Origin: Branchinecta lynchi
Lineage: Eukaryota; Arthropoda; Branchiopoda; Anostraca; Branchinectidae
DNA length: 64,000 nucleotides
Direction: 5' to 3'
Assembly (NCBI GenBank): GCA_023053575.1
Contig: JAKZAP010000022.1
Span: forward strand, 16,038,518-16,102,517
Positions 53,817-64,000 of this stretch are shown piece after piece. Position 1 is the stretch's first letter, and every line of letters starts with the position of its first letter. Position numbers and translations under genes: made by a program. The notes under the pieces are model-generated. The model saw nothing but the letters and a program-made list of their open reading frames with translations, had not been told where the DNA came from and made no database searches.

Positions 53817-54366
53817 GTTGCGTTTTTGCAGATACCATGGTATCTGCTACCACGGTAACTGGTTCTACAATTAGTCGTTTTTGCAGCTACCGTGGTATCT
53901 TATATACGGTTGCCCTGCAAAAACGACAATTGCCAAAGTTGCGCTTTTCGAAATCATCCCGAAAGAAAAACTGATATTCAGTAACATCACCAAGTGCCAA
54001 ACTTCTTTCCCACCAATTTGACAGAAAATGATGAAAGTGAGATGATTCTTTCAGATATCAAGATCATAAATATTCCTTGAGCCCAAGCTGACTTTGAAAC
54101 ATTTATTCAACCTGTAATGAACAGGTTACAGGTTTGTTTCCTTCCCCGAAGTTGAACCAGAAGATTGACAGCCTGACGAGGACCCTTGCCAAGAAGGGCC
54201 GAAATATCGCTGATGAAGAATCATAGCTGACGTATCCGTTGTAAACATTGATTGAATAAATATCACGATCAATTACCAAGGTTCGGCCGTAACTGGCCAG
54301 ATACCGCGATAACTGCAAAAACGACTTTAGACCGTGGTATCAGATACCATGGTATCTGCAAAAACG
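53817..54366 (-). mobile_element. GCAGATACCATGGTATCTG element split by a hammerhead-like repeat
   Basis: Both ends are intact: GTTGCGTTTTTGCAGATACC and GATACCATGGTATCTGCAAAAAC. The interior is inverted relative to 37753-38165. At 54067 a 193 bp repeat interrupts it. Confidence 0.8.
54067..54259 (+). mobile_element. Penelope-like / hammerhead-like repeat, best-preserved copy
   Basis: It is bounded by ATATCAAGATCA (54055-54066) and ATATCACGATCA (54260-54271), a 12 bp duplication with one mismatch. The element begins TAAATATTCCTTGAGCCC and ends TTGATTGAATAA. Inside: GACAGC (54167-54172), CTGACGA (54173-54179), stem GGACCCTT...AAGGGCC (54180-54200), GAAA (54201-54204), then ATA (54223-54225) and GCTGAC (54226-54231), which can pair with GACAGC except at one position. 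This is the order of a type I hammerhead ribozyme. Stem III is weak. Hammerheads of this kind are known in Penelope-like elements. Confidence 0.65.
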
Positions 54367-54634
54367 GAATTAACGTCAATACCCCGAAAACAAAAAGTAT
54401 TAGCATACTTGAGATATCGTAACGGTTATTACCGCGACAGGATATACGTTGACAGCGAAAACCGCGAAATATATTACCGCGACAGAGTAACGGCAGAGAC
54501 TTAAATATGCGTGGTAATCAAGGGCGCGGTGGGTCTATTGATGGGCTGTAAGCGAAAAATCCCAGTCAACGACGCCATCCAAAGGTTGTAGTTTCTGAGC
54601 ATTATCCGAACCTTGGAGACACCGGTGATTTTTC

Positions 54635-55091
54635 TTAAACCAGAACTTTTACTAGAAATGATCTTTTCCCCATGTAATGCGTAAAAAAAACATTTTCCGA
54701 AAATACCATTACTTTACACCTGGAATTAGCGATTCTCTTGTTAACGCCTGTCGATTATATCCAGCCCTCCTGCTCTCCGACTCGGCAGCTGGGCGCAAAA
54801 CATTTGAAACTGAACGCTCCGTAGTAAAAAATTTGGGAATACTAAGCAATAAAAGAAGTAAAAAATAGAATGTTCTCATACCCGTATGTGTGAAAGAGTT
54901 GTCAGCGGACGCTAAAGATTCCGGCAAACTTTGCACCGTGCGACGAGCAAAACTCGGCACGACCGAAAAATCGCTAAAATTAGTAGCCACAAACGAAACA
55001 ACGGAGAAAAGTGGGGATTCTAGCAGCTTATAATTCTATAAGGGAGATGGGTATATTATGAAAGGCATAATAAGCAAGAGGGGTCCTTTAA
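54635..55091. mobile_element. TTAA-flanked element, family 2
   Basis: TTAA at 54635-54638 and 55088-55091. The left end ACCAGAACTTTTACTAG and right end AAGAGGGGTCCT are weakly inverted. The body matches 25144-25570 over most of its length. Confidence 0.8.
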
Positions 55092-55094
55092 GAA

Positions 55095-55200
55095 ACAGAC
55101 GGTTCACCTTACAAACAGTTGATTTCGAGTTTTCTTAGATTAACAGTCGGTAAAATTTACCAGCAACTGAGTAAATACCTTCCCCCTGTTCCCTAAAAAA
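55095..55200 (+). mobile_element. Fragment of the CAGTCGGT hAT-like family
   Basis: AACAGTCGGTAAAATTTACC and AGTAAATACCTTCCCCC recall 16800-16835. Ends are not visible. Confidence 0.4.
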
Positions 55201-55219
55201 AAACCTCCAAGTTCAGGTC

Positions 55220-55623
55220 GGCTGTCCTCCGACAAAACCTAGCATCTACAAAAAAAATCGAATTTTATTTAGGAGCGGATCCCACCAAATCAGACCACGA
55301 GGAATTCAATGGTTAAATCAGAATTTTTCTACGAGGTTTAGTTTCTTAGATCTCACCTAGTATGCACAGAAGGTATCAACTTTATTTTCGGGCTTTACCT
55401 AGAATATAAATACTATAAATTTGCTTTTTCTCCAAAACCTAGTATCTGACAAACCTACGCTGCACCAGCAACAAAATCACCAGCATCATCACTTTCTTGT
55501 TTACAAAACTACTTTAATTTGCTGAATGTATAGGAAAAAAGAAGCAGCTTTAAAAAACAAAGTTTTCGCGTTTTTCTCGTTAGCTACTCAGGTGCAGATA
55601 CTAGGTTTTGTCGGAGGACAGCC
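55220..55623. mobile_element. Inverted-repeat element, GGCTGTCCTCCGACAAAACC ends
   Basis: GGCTGTCCTCCGACAAAACC at 55220 is mirrored by GGTTTTGTCGGAGGACAGCC ending at 55623. CCTAG(C/T)ATCT continues the match on both sides. It is about 404 bp and AT-rich inside. The superfamily is unknown and no duplication is certain. Confidence 0.8.
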
Positions 55624-57710
55624 GAGGTTCTATCGCCCTGTCGCGGTATTCGTCTGTACGGCTACAATTTTCGGCATTGACTATCGCTGGTTTTGTTTTC
55701 TTGGAATCGACCCGGTAGTGCCTAATACGGTGCAGGATGATACGGAATGAAGCACTGGCGCACACCTTTTTAGCTTTGACCATTCGTGGTCACCGAACTC
55801 AGTTGTTATTATCCCATCTAAAATCAAGATAAGGGGATATCCTTTCGACACCGGTGTGGTGTACCAGATGAAAACCTAGACGTACTGGTCGTCGTAATTC
55901 AGTATCAAATTACTTTAACCCATCCTCTCTAGTTGGTTAGCATCAATAACAGCTAAGATTTTCGGCACGAAACATTATCGTCCTACCCTACATAGCAGAA
56001 TCTTTTGATCAAGAACAAATAAAAATGAAAGGAGACATTTAGAATATTGGCAAGGATATACTTCGTTTTGATCGGAATTCCCAGTTTTCCGTTTTCACTT
56101 CTGAGTTCTGGATTCTCGTACAAAGAACCGTTTTTGCTCCTCTCGCGTCTCCATTCTCGCTTTTGACAAAAACACTAATTTCGCAGCTCGTCTGCAACCC
56201 GGTATACCTGTTTACGCATATTGAACACCCGCACTCTGTTGACCAATCAGGGAGAAGCACGGAGAGAGAAGAATCGAGAATTCACTATTGGAGCAACTTC
56301 TCGATTCTACAGAATCGCGAGGCGCAACAGAAGGAGCTTGAACGCTAATACGTTCTTGCTAAAACGCAAGAAAAGGGGAACTCGCCTTATCTGAGTAGTC
56401 CAAAAACGCGAAATAGGAGAATTCGGATCAAAAATGCAAATTTTATTGCACACAGATACTTAAATTGTAGATGTTGCAGAGTTGATTATTCTTACAATTC
56501 ATTATTCTGATGCCCGATGGAAGGAAATTAAGAATCCCGGCGTCTCGGAACAACATACAGGTTGCAGTCAAGTATATTAGAGAGTGGCAACCTGAATATA
56601 TTTGCGTTTTCAGTGTTTACTGTTGGTATATAGGGGCATTTGTTTAAGTGGAAGGTTAAGTGGTCCAGCATATTATTGATTTTTGGAGTGGGCCCTTTTC
56701 TGGGTGAAAGCTTATGCGCTTTCCCAGACGGATGGTAAATTGTAAATATACGCAGAATTCAGAATTGTAAATAATCACAGATTTGTACAGATACACTTTG
56801 AGCACGCACATTTTATCTTTCGTTATTTTATTTGTATCTGCATGTCGTTCAGTCCGCATCGTTCTTCTGGTTTCTAGTTACATGTCGTCTTGTTGTTGGT
56901 TCCGCATCGTTTTCCTGTTGTGATTGTGGTGGATTTTATGATTTAGTTTTGTTTTTTTCGCTGAGGACGGTTTGCCGGAATTGCAACCGAAATATTCGAA
57001 ATTTTATTTATCCCTCGCACATCATCCTGGAGGGGTAACTAGCTGATCAAGAAAAAACCCCGAAAATCTCGTTTTTTCTATTTTATTTGAAGCAGAAAGG
57101 GCGTATTTTTAGTCCCCCCCCCCCCCTTACTGAAAAGCATTGTAACCAACTGCACACTCTCTTGGAGACGTAGAGAAATTTCGGGCAAAAAACCGTGCCA
57201 GAGCATGAACATTGACCCTTTGACATGTACTCGTCAGTACATGATGCCTCCACGGTCCTTCCCCTGGTAGCCTGATTAACTTTCTCCACAGGGTTGGTCA
57301 CCAAAAGTAACTTCGTACACCCTGGAAGGTAACCCAAAAGTATCTCAAAGTAACCCAATGTAATCCAATGCAATGTAACCAAACGTAACCCAAAGTATCA
57401 TGAAGTAACTCGTACACCCTGGTTCTTGGTGACCAACCCTGGCTTTCTCCTACTGCGATTCAAAGACGGTGAACTGAACTCTCCACCGTCGCGCGAAATA
57501 TAAACTAAAAAACTACGCAATTACTCACAAAAGCCACAATTAAACAAAACCCGGAATATTCCTCTTAGTTCGTTACAACTGCAGAGTCGATTTTGTGAAC
57601 AAAGATTTTGCAACACTGCGGAGTCGAACTCACCGTAGTGGAAGTGAGTTTACACCCCACCTTTTCAAGGCTGTGATCAAGAAACATTTGGAAGCATGTC
57701 CCTTCCTTCT
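55624..57710. other. No gene or named repeat recognised
   Basis: A run of AAGTAACC/CAAAGTA motifs at 57310-57430 (AAAAGTAAC, CAAAGTAACCCAATGTAA) looks like a diverged short tandem repeat. A C-run lies at 57115-57126. Short open frames have no recognised motif. Confidence 0.4.
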
Positions 57711-58156
57711 TTAAAGGACACCTGAATGAAGAGTACCAAGTATCATCTCTATCTGTATGACTTCCGTTAACATTGCCTGCAGAAAACCCAATCCAGATAC
57801 GAAATAGTGTTTCCAAGCTATGATTTTTGCTCCATTTTGCATCTGTCCTTATTTCAGTACCGAAGAACTTCAGAAATGAAGACATGTCTCCAATCAACCC
57901 GTCTTCTGGAATATTTTTAACCAGTTAAGCCCAAACGTATATCTAGAAGAAATTCCAATACGATCCGGCCAGCGCTGTACAAGATTTGAATGAATTGCGC
58001 TTTTTGTCTTGGAGTCTGCATGTGCAAACCTCCAGAAACGAACATCCCTATTTTGAAAACGGCACGCTCAGGAGAAGAGTGCTCTCTGAGGCCATGTCTG
58101 TAAATGCGTTACAATGGTGTGTTCAAGTATGGTTTCATTGTTCAGGTGTCCTTTAA
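57711..58156 (-). mobile_element. TTAA-flanked element, family 1, copy C
   Basis: TTAAAGGACACCTGAATG opens and CATTGTTCAGGTGTCCTTTAA closes, in the opposite orientation to copies A and B. It is 446 bp and continuous. It confirms the family consensus and the TTAA flanks. Confidence 0.88.
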
Positions 58157-58850
58157 ACTTATAGTGTTCAGTCCAAATCGGTCCATTTCTGCCTTTATTT
58201 TTGTCGTCTTTGAATGTAGGATTGCATGACTTCTATCATATCATTGCACTTTAGCCCCTTATCTCGTCTTTTAAACTAGTGCTAGCTGCAGTGGAGAACG
58301 GCAAACTGTCGTCCTCTTTCTGTTTAATTTGAATTCGGCGCACTTTCTTGTCGCGAAGAACGGCGATCAGAAGAACACGCGCCAATAATTACTCTGTGGT
58401 CGGGACAGGCGCCGAGTAGGCTCCACGCCCGATACTTGAGCATCGGGGAAAAAGAGACGTCGCATGATTCAAGTCTTCTCAATTCTTCCCTTATTTATTC
58501 GTGCTGTGATCTTGGTAACAGCCACCCACTGGTGGGTTGAAAGGTCTATGAAAACGGCTTTAACTCTGGGTGGTAGAACAAGAACTGTATGTTTTGACAA
58601 AGCCATGGCCGATTTCTTTCGATTTCCCGAGCGGACGTTCATGATTTTATTTTAATTTGGTTATGGAAAGATCTCCTTTCACGAATCCAGGGGCGCGGAA
58701 TCCGTACTTTTATGAGTGAAAGGGCAGCGTATATATTGACAAAACTGAAAATTAAATTTGGCCAGCTGGATTTTTTTTTATCTTCATGATACTATCACGA
58801 TTTGAATATAAAAAGACCACGTTTTCACGTCGGCACCAATTGAAATGAAA
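58157..58850. other. No gene or named repeat recognised
   Basis: One open frame (58464-58655) has no family motif. Nothing else to report. Confidence 0.35.
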
Positions 58851-58854
58851 AAAA

Positions 58855-59220
58855 AAAAAAAAGGATGATGAAATTTTATTTACGCACTTAAAGAAGAGGA
58901 AAATAGTGCAGTACAGACAAATAAAAGGAAAACATACACTGAGCTTTCAATAGTGTAGTAAATGCATAAGATACAAAATAAACATTAATAAAAAGAGGGG
59001 ACTAATTGGGTCTAAAAAATCTTCTTCCTAGATGGAATGCGGAGAAATGGCCAAGGGCAGAAACGGGAAGGTCCGGGGCAATTAAAGATAACTTTGCACA
59101 AGGGTCAGAGGGCAAAATAGTTGCAGTTACGGGAATTCCTGTAATGTCGAGGAAGGTACAAGAGAAATTTACAATATTTGAAAAAAGTCCTGGTAAATTT
59201 TAAATCTTTTTGTCTTAGAA
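58855..59220 (-). mobile_element. LINE-like 3' segment, uninterrupted relative of 16330-17120
   Basis: The minus-strand 3' end is GTAAATAAAATTTCATCATCC. It is continuous across the point where the 16.5 kb copy carries a hAT element, so it serves as the empty site. Confidence 0.6.
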
Positions 59221-60100
59221 TACCAAAAATTCCGGAAAGGTTGCAGACAGAGGGAGAACAGTAAGTATTATATAAACTACCAAGGGCTTTTCTGTTATAC
59301 CTTCCTCTATTTGGAACTATTTCTCCATATTCGACACGAATGGAATCGTGAACAACCGAACAAAAAGGGCATATACATCTTGACAAAACCAAAAATTAAA
59401 ACTCATACAAAGAAAAATATTTTTTAGAGCATGAAAATACGGGTAAGAAAATTCGCAACACGCTGAATCAGGATAATTTACTTGCTTTTCCTGCCGAACC
59501 GGTCTTAGGCCTGAATCCGACAAAACCGGGACTTTTATTTTTATTTTTGTACAGTTGGTTTTCAGGAATTTGCTTCAGTTTGGCTAAGAAAATCCCTTTT
59601 TTGTGGAATGCCGTGTGAGATTTTTCCGATTTTTTTGGGAGATGAGATCTAGCTCTAAGGCACCTATGTTGAAAATTTCAGTTACGCCAGTCCGCGAAGC
59701 TTCCAATCCCTCTCACGTAATTATATACTAGAGGTATCCCTGTCAAATTTCGAGATCCAAACCACAGACCTGATTATTACGAGACCCTTGTGAATTTAAA
59801 TTCCAACTTTTGAAGGGTTGCAGTCACCCTGTGGGAGAGGTGGTTTTAAATGAGAAGTCACATTTCATCCGCCCCGAGCGCGGATTCATGCAATCTTGAC
59901 AAGTAAACATATTATCGTTGAATATTGATTAGTTGATGAAACGGATAATAGTGTTTATGAAGCGTTTGGCAGAAAATTTCACGGCTCGCTGATAAAATAA
60001 GAGAAGTGGTGAAAGGTTTGCAAGTTTTAAAAAGTTAATGACGTTGCCGTCTTTCGAAATATAACCGTAGAGTTTGATTCATTCTTACCTGTGATCATTA
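59221..60100. other. No gene or named repeat recognised
   Basis: Nothing could be assigned. Confidence 0.35.
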
Positions 60101-60103
60101 AGT

Positions 60104-60680
60104 TCCCGCGTAGTAGTATGGTAGTAGTACGAAAACGTTGCATGTAATAGCAAATAATACTATCATTTAATGTGCCTCAGACTGGTCCAGTCAAATGTAG
60201 TAGTATCCAGTAGCATCCTGTCTTGCCATACTAGCATCCAGTCTTGCTAATAGTAGCATAGTAGTATGTAGTAACACGGTAGCCTTGAAGTAGAAGCATG
60301 TAGTAGCATCGTTAGTACTGCTTGCTATTTTTTCGTACTACTTCATACCACCCGATACACCACCGGGTACACCACCCGATGAAAAATTTGTAGCCTGCGT
60401 AGTAGTATTGTAGTAGTACGAAAACGTTGCATGTAATACTATGCAATAGCAAATAATACTATCATTTAATGTGCCTCAGACTGGTCCATTCTTATATAGT
60501 AGTATCCAGTAGCATCCTGTGTTGCCATACTAGCATCCGGTCTTGCTAATAGTAGCATATAGTAGTATGTAGTAACACGGTAGCCTTAAAGTAGAAGGAT
60601 GTAGTAGCATCGTTAGTACTGCTTGCTACTTTTTCGTACTACTTAATAGTACTATTTTGAGATAAATTTTTCATCGGGTT
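60104..60680. repeat. Duplicated GTAGTAG element, two units of about 290 bp
   Basis: GCGTAGTAGTATGGTAGTAGTACGAAAACG at 60108 (read in parts) restarts at 60398. Both units pass ATACTATCATTTAATGTGCC and GCATCGTTAGTACTGC. The second unit is bounded by CCCGATGAAAAATTT (60377) and AAATTTTTCATCGGG (ending about 60679), an inverted pair. Confidence 0.8.
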
Positions 60681-61320
60681 GTGAGCATACTGGCCAAGCC
60701 GTTTAGTATTTATTAAGGTCAAAAGTACAAGGAATGCTCCAAGAGTATACAAGAGCACTGTAGTTAGTTGCGTTTTTGTTCGTCTTTTCATTCACCGTCT
60801 TGACGGCTTTTTACTATTTTGCGTTTTCATAAGTTGTCCCTAGTGCTGTTTGACAATTTCCCGTTTTCGCGTTTTCCCTCGCCTTTTTGCAAAAAGGCAA
60901 ACTTGGTAGCTTACCAAAATAAAACATTCTCTTTGGCATTTGTCTCACCACTTTTACGTGCTAACACTCATAATGCCCACGACTCAAAAAACAAAAACCT
61001 TCCACTTAAAAAAAATTGTTTAGTGTTATCCTCCTTTAGACCCCCGCCCCCCATTTTTCTTTTCTTTTGTTTTCTTTGTTTCTCGTTCCTTCTTTCCCTT
61101 ACTTTTTTCTCTCCTTTTATTTAAAGTTGAAACCATAGGTTATTTTTTCCTCTCATCCCTTTTTCTTTAAATAGAATATTCAGTTAGTTGATTCTGTTTG
61201 GTGTTTAAATTAATATCGGTTATTTCCCTCATAGCCAAGCACTACATTTGTGCTTTCCTGGCAGGAATGTTAATTGTGTTTTTTTTTTGTCTTTAAATAT
61301 AGTCCAATGAAACTGAAACG
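60681..61320. other. T-rich unclassified stretch
   Basis: TTTTCTTTT-type runs occur at 61055-61160. ATAATGCCCACGACTCAAAA at 60971 is a single minisatellite-like unit. Nothing else was recognised. Confidence 0.4.
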
Positions 61321-61324
61321 AAAC

Positions 61325-61400
61325 TGAACTGAAACTATAAGTGCCCACAACTCAAAATGCCTTCGGTTCAAAATGCCCACGGTTCACAATGACCGCGATT
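61325..61400. repeat. CCCACGGTTCAAAATG minisatellite fragment
   Basis: Four diverged units of about 18 bp: AGTGCCCACAACTCAAAATG, CCTTCGGTTCAAAATG, CCCACGGTTCACAATG, ACCGCGATTGAG. They are related to 27045-27135. Confidence 0.6.
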
Positions 61401-61764
61401 GAGTTATTTGAGGTGTTCAGTCCGTAGTAAACTGGAATTAGCGTTGAAGGAGAAACGGAAGGAGTAGAGCGAGTATCAGAGTGACGTATGTTGAACTGGT
61501 ATGTTCTCAGTTATAATATTCTGAAGAAAAAAAAAACTGAATCCCAAGAGCGATCCTGTTTTACCTATTATTTTTAATTAAGAAAATCCTTACCTCCGTG
61601 GTCCAAAGTTGGCTGGAGGATTTGGGTCGCCTTGCATCGCTTTAATAATAAACTGCAGACTTAAAGTTCTATGTGACATTTCATTTGTACTTTAACGCAA
61701 GCAGTTCTAAACTGATTAACGAACTATACAATATATTTTCAGTACCGTTTCCATGGTTATCTTG

Positions 61765-62390
61765 TCTCGTTGTCCGTCGTCCCAGGACATTCTGGCCTTC
61801 ACTTTATGCAAAAGTTTTATTTTAAGTTTATTAGATGTTCGATTTAGGGGTAAGAAGACATGCTGAATCTGTATATGATAATCATTTCTTAGCCGGACAT
61901 ATAGTTCGTCAGGAATCCGGCTGAAACCGGAAAATTTGTTATAAGTTAATTTTTTATTGAAGTTTTTGGAGCGTTCGAGGGGTCGGCATTTTGAACCAGG
62001 ACTATTTTAGCCTTCCCTGTGGGCATTTTGAGGTTTTAGCATTTTCAGCCGTCGACATTTTGGACAATTTCAGTTCGGGGTCTTCGACGTCACTTTGTGT
62101 GTCACTTTGTGGGCATTTTGAGCCGTGGTCATTATGGTCGTGGGCAAGGCCGTATCCAGGGGGGGTGGTAGGGTGTTGACCCCCCCCCCCCCCCCCCCCC
62201 GAAACATACAAAAATACTCATTTTTATAGGCTTTTCCCTCTGATCTGTATCTTTTTTGCACTTTTTTGTGCGAACCGTAGGCACCCCCCCCCCCCTCGAA
62301 ATAAACTCCTGGATACGGGCCTGGTCGTGGGCATTCTGAATCGTGGATACTGGTGAACCGTGGGTATTTTGGCATTGTGAGAGTATATTT
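61765..62390. repeat. Dispersed repeat with GGGCATTTTGAG units; parts of a GGGATCCC repeat
   Basis: CTCGTTGTCCGTCGTCCCAGG at 61765 and ACCAGGACTATTTTAGCCTTCC at 61997 match 28540-28660. Units of TGGGCATTTTGAGCCGTGG follow to 62145 and resume after 62324. Positions 61815-61960 match minus-strand units of the GGGATCCC family. Confidence 0.55.
62137..62331. mobile_element. Small hAT-like element (62145-62323) with GTCGTGGG duplication
   Basis: The ends are CAAGGCCGTATCCAGG and CCTGGATACGGGCCTG. GTCGTGGG flanks both sides (62137-62144, 62324-62331). C-runs lie near both ends. It sits in a GTCGTGGGCATT minisatellite, so the flanking octamer could partly reflect the array; the inverted ends still support a transposon. 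Confidence 0.7.
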
Positions 62391-62606
62391 GACGGTGCAA
62401 AACGGATGAGTCAGCTACATTTTATTAGAGCTATATTTCAGCCTTTCTTGGCAAGGGTCCTCGTCAGGCTCAAGCCGCTCAAGATGGAAAATTAACAAGC
62501 TGGAGGTTAATTTTCCGGCTTGAGCCTGAAGAGGACCCTTGCCAAGAAGGGCCGAAATGTAGCTCTAATAGAATGTAGCTGACTTATCCGTTTTGCTCCG
62601 TCAAAT
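62389..62606. mobile_element. Fold-back copy of the hammerhead-like repeat, about 218 bp palindrome
   Basis: The left arm from TTTGACGGTGCAAAACGGAT to the axis near 62497 mirrors the right arm ending ATCCGTTTTGCTCCGTCAAA. On the plus side, CTGAAGA is at 62526-62532 and GAAA at 62554-62557. On the minus side, the reverse complement TCGTCAG is at 62461-62467. The pairing continues inward through GGAAAATTAAC/GTTAATTTTCC. Confidence 0.85.
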
Positions 62607-62729
62607 GTGATTTGCAGTCAGCTTAGGCTGAAAAAGATCGTGGTGATTTGTGAACCACTCCTTGGGAATACCCCTGGATAAACAGTGTATAAGTAAAACA
62701 CAAATAAAATGGCATTTGTCAAGAGATTA

Positions 62730-62905
62730 CAGGTTTGTTTCCTTCCGCGACCTTCACCCAGAGCATTGACAGCCTGACGAGGACCCTTGCCAAGAAGGGC
62801 CAAAATATCGCTGCTGAAGAATCGTAGCTGACATATATCCGTTGTAAACATTGTTTGAATAAATGTTTCAAAGTCAGCTTGGGCTCAAAGAGTATTTATC
62901 CGTTT
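62730..62905 (+). mobile_element. Hammerhead-like repeat with full 3' extension
   Basis: CTGACGA at 62775-62781, stem II as in the 54 kb copy, then AAAA at 62803-62806 in place of GAAA. It ends GTTTGAATAAATGTTTCAAAG, TCAGCTTGGGCTCAAAGAGT. That 3' extension is the inverse of the 5' start of the copies at 10705 and 54067, linking the two orientations. Confidence 0.65.
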
Positions 62906-62909
62906 TATC

Positions 62910-63290
62910 CAAGAAAAGCAAAAAGTCCTTAGTAAAAACGACTACTTACAAAAAACGCAAAAATTTAAAAAAGGCCTGAAAAAGGTTGAAATCGAAAGAC
63001 GAAAAGAGAAAAGCAGAATAAACATGAAACTGTCGGTTTTGCACCCTATTATACTTTCGTGCGAAGGTTTTATGGAACTAGAAACGAACATTAGAAGACA
63101 ATTCAAAATAATTCATCTTGAAGCCTTTACTGTGGTTAATCCTATCAGGATTCAGGATTCAACAACTTAATTAAAAAAAAATTCATTCCGTCTTGACGAC
63201 CGGTTACACACAACGCACATACGTGCGTGAAAAACGCAACCAGTACACATTTACTATCATATTCTAATCAAACCTTCACTAAAATAAACT
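62910..63290. other. No gene or named repeat recognised
   Basis: A-rich, unassigned. Confidence 0.35.
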
Positions 63291-63292
63291 AA

Positions 63293-63540
63293 AAATTAAT
63301 TAATTAATTTGTCAATTTGTCCTCTCTCGTCTTCCAAACCCTCCACTCACCAACTACCCTCAAGAAGATGTTTCTTTAACCGATTTTTAAATTGCGGTAC
63401 ACTTTCCGCTTCTCGAATTGAGTCTGGAAAAGTATTCCAGACCACTGTACCTGAATGCCTTGCCACATGGCTAGAACGAACCATACTTCTTGGCTCACTT
63501 ACCAGGTCTCCAGCATGCCTCGTAGCATGTCCGTGATAAA
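63293..63540 (-). mobile_element. LINE remnant: RT C-terminal WN-FP segment with (AATT)n tail
   Basis: The minus frame reads RSSHVARHSGTVVWNTFPDS, then IREAESVPQFKNRLKKHLLE and GSW before a stop. VWNtfPdSIReAeSv-qFKnrLKkhLL is a clear LINE reverse-transcriptase C-terminal signature. The 3' tail on the minus strand is AAATTAATTAATTAATTTTT. Confidence 0.85.
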
Positions 63541-63564
63541 ATGAGTTAAAACGAGACCCTTATC

Positions 63565-63725
63565 CCTTATAATCTCGTAGTCAGCTGTCCCAGGATGATT
63601 TTGCCTCCCCCCTGTACAGTTTCAGCCGTCGGCATTGTAAACTAGGGCGATATTAGCCTCCCCTGTGACCATCGTGGGCATCCTGAGAGTGGGCAAAAAG
63701 ATCGTGGTGATTTTGGGAGCCACCC
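63565..63725 (+). repeat. Third copy of the GTCCCAGGA dispersed repeat
   Basis: CTCGTAGTCAGCTGTCCCAGG, CTAGGGCGATATTAGCCTCCC, ATCGTGGTGATTTTGGGAGC are shared with 28540-28790 and 61765-62120. Positions 63726-64000 hold nothing recognised apart from short CAGGTGCCAGGTGCCAG repetition near 63830. Confidence 0.55.
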
Positions 63726-64000
63726 CATTAGAAACCCCTAGATTACAAAACGGAAGTTCTTTAATGTGATGACTGATTGCAGATGGCAGGCAGCTGGGCA
63801 CTAGCTAGGCACTGTGCCAGGATAAGCCTGCCAGGTGCCAGGTGCCAGTAGTTACAGTCAGGCACAACACCGTCCTGACTGTTTGAACATTTAACACGGA
63901 TCCTTATGTTATAGTTTAACTGAAAAGCCTACTTATGTGTGTATCATTTAACTGTATCCACTGCATTATTTGGATTGTGTTAAAGGATTTTTGAGCGTGT

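Noticed and set aside
54103..54318. Possible conserved C-terminal peptide (DSLTRTLAKKGRNIADEES) shared by two copies of the hammerhead-like repeat
   Set aside because: Nucleotide identity continues past the stop codon without codon-pattern bias, so the similarity is of DNA, not evidence of coding.

Overview
The window is nuclear DNA from an animal, most likely an invertebrate. Coding sequence is sparse and split by GT-AG introns. Almost everything else is transposable-element debris, fold-back repeats, minisatellites and homopolymer runs. The LINE 3' tails carry microsatellites such as (GATT)n. I cannot name the phylum from sequence alone. No bacterial-style operons, rRNA genes or CRISPR arrays were seen.

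Two host genes are supported, arranged back to back. On the minus strand, 21164-18112 holds the first two recognisable exons of a TMEM132-family gene: a signal-peptide exon and a large ectodomain exon joined across a 2.1 kb intron. The rest of that gene was not found and is probably beyond the left edge or in short exons I missed. On the plus strand, 34817-48376 holds what looks like a complete gene of the TMEM248/TMEM219 family: four coding exons, phase-consistent, 255 residues. Its introns are 4.3, 1.5 and 7.0 kb and are packed with repeats.

Repeat landscape, left to right. 1-18 kb: TTAA-type, hAT-type and other short inverted-repeat elements, LINE 3' ends, two tandem duplications and an AAGTACTT array. 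19-34 kb: tandem-unit elements ending in a GGGATCCC palindrome, a 700 bp fold-back, a 6 kb region capped by inverted minisatellite arrays (25.9-31.9 kb), and a four-deep nest of insertions (32.9-34.3 kb). 34.8-48.4 kb: the TMEM248-like gene, with a near-perfect 468 bp-arm palindrome in intron 1 and a 3.85 kb block bracketed by 28 bp inverted repeats in intron 3. 48.8-64 kb: more nested elements, GTAGTAG duplications, and a dispersed repeat with a hammerhead-ribozyme-like core seen repeatedly across the window.

The strongest non-gene signals are (1) the hammerhead-like, 12-13 bp target-duplicating, Penelope-like repeat; (2) the large intronic palindrome; (3) the minisatellite-capped inverted element; and (4) nested insertions whose empty sites elsewhere in the window define element ends directly. 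All were read by eye. No alignment, folding or database search was run.
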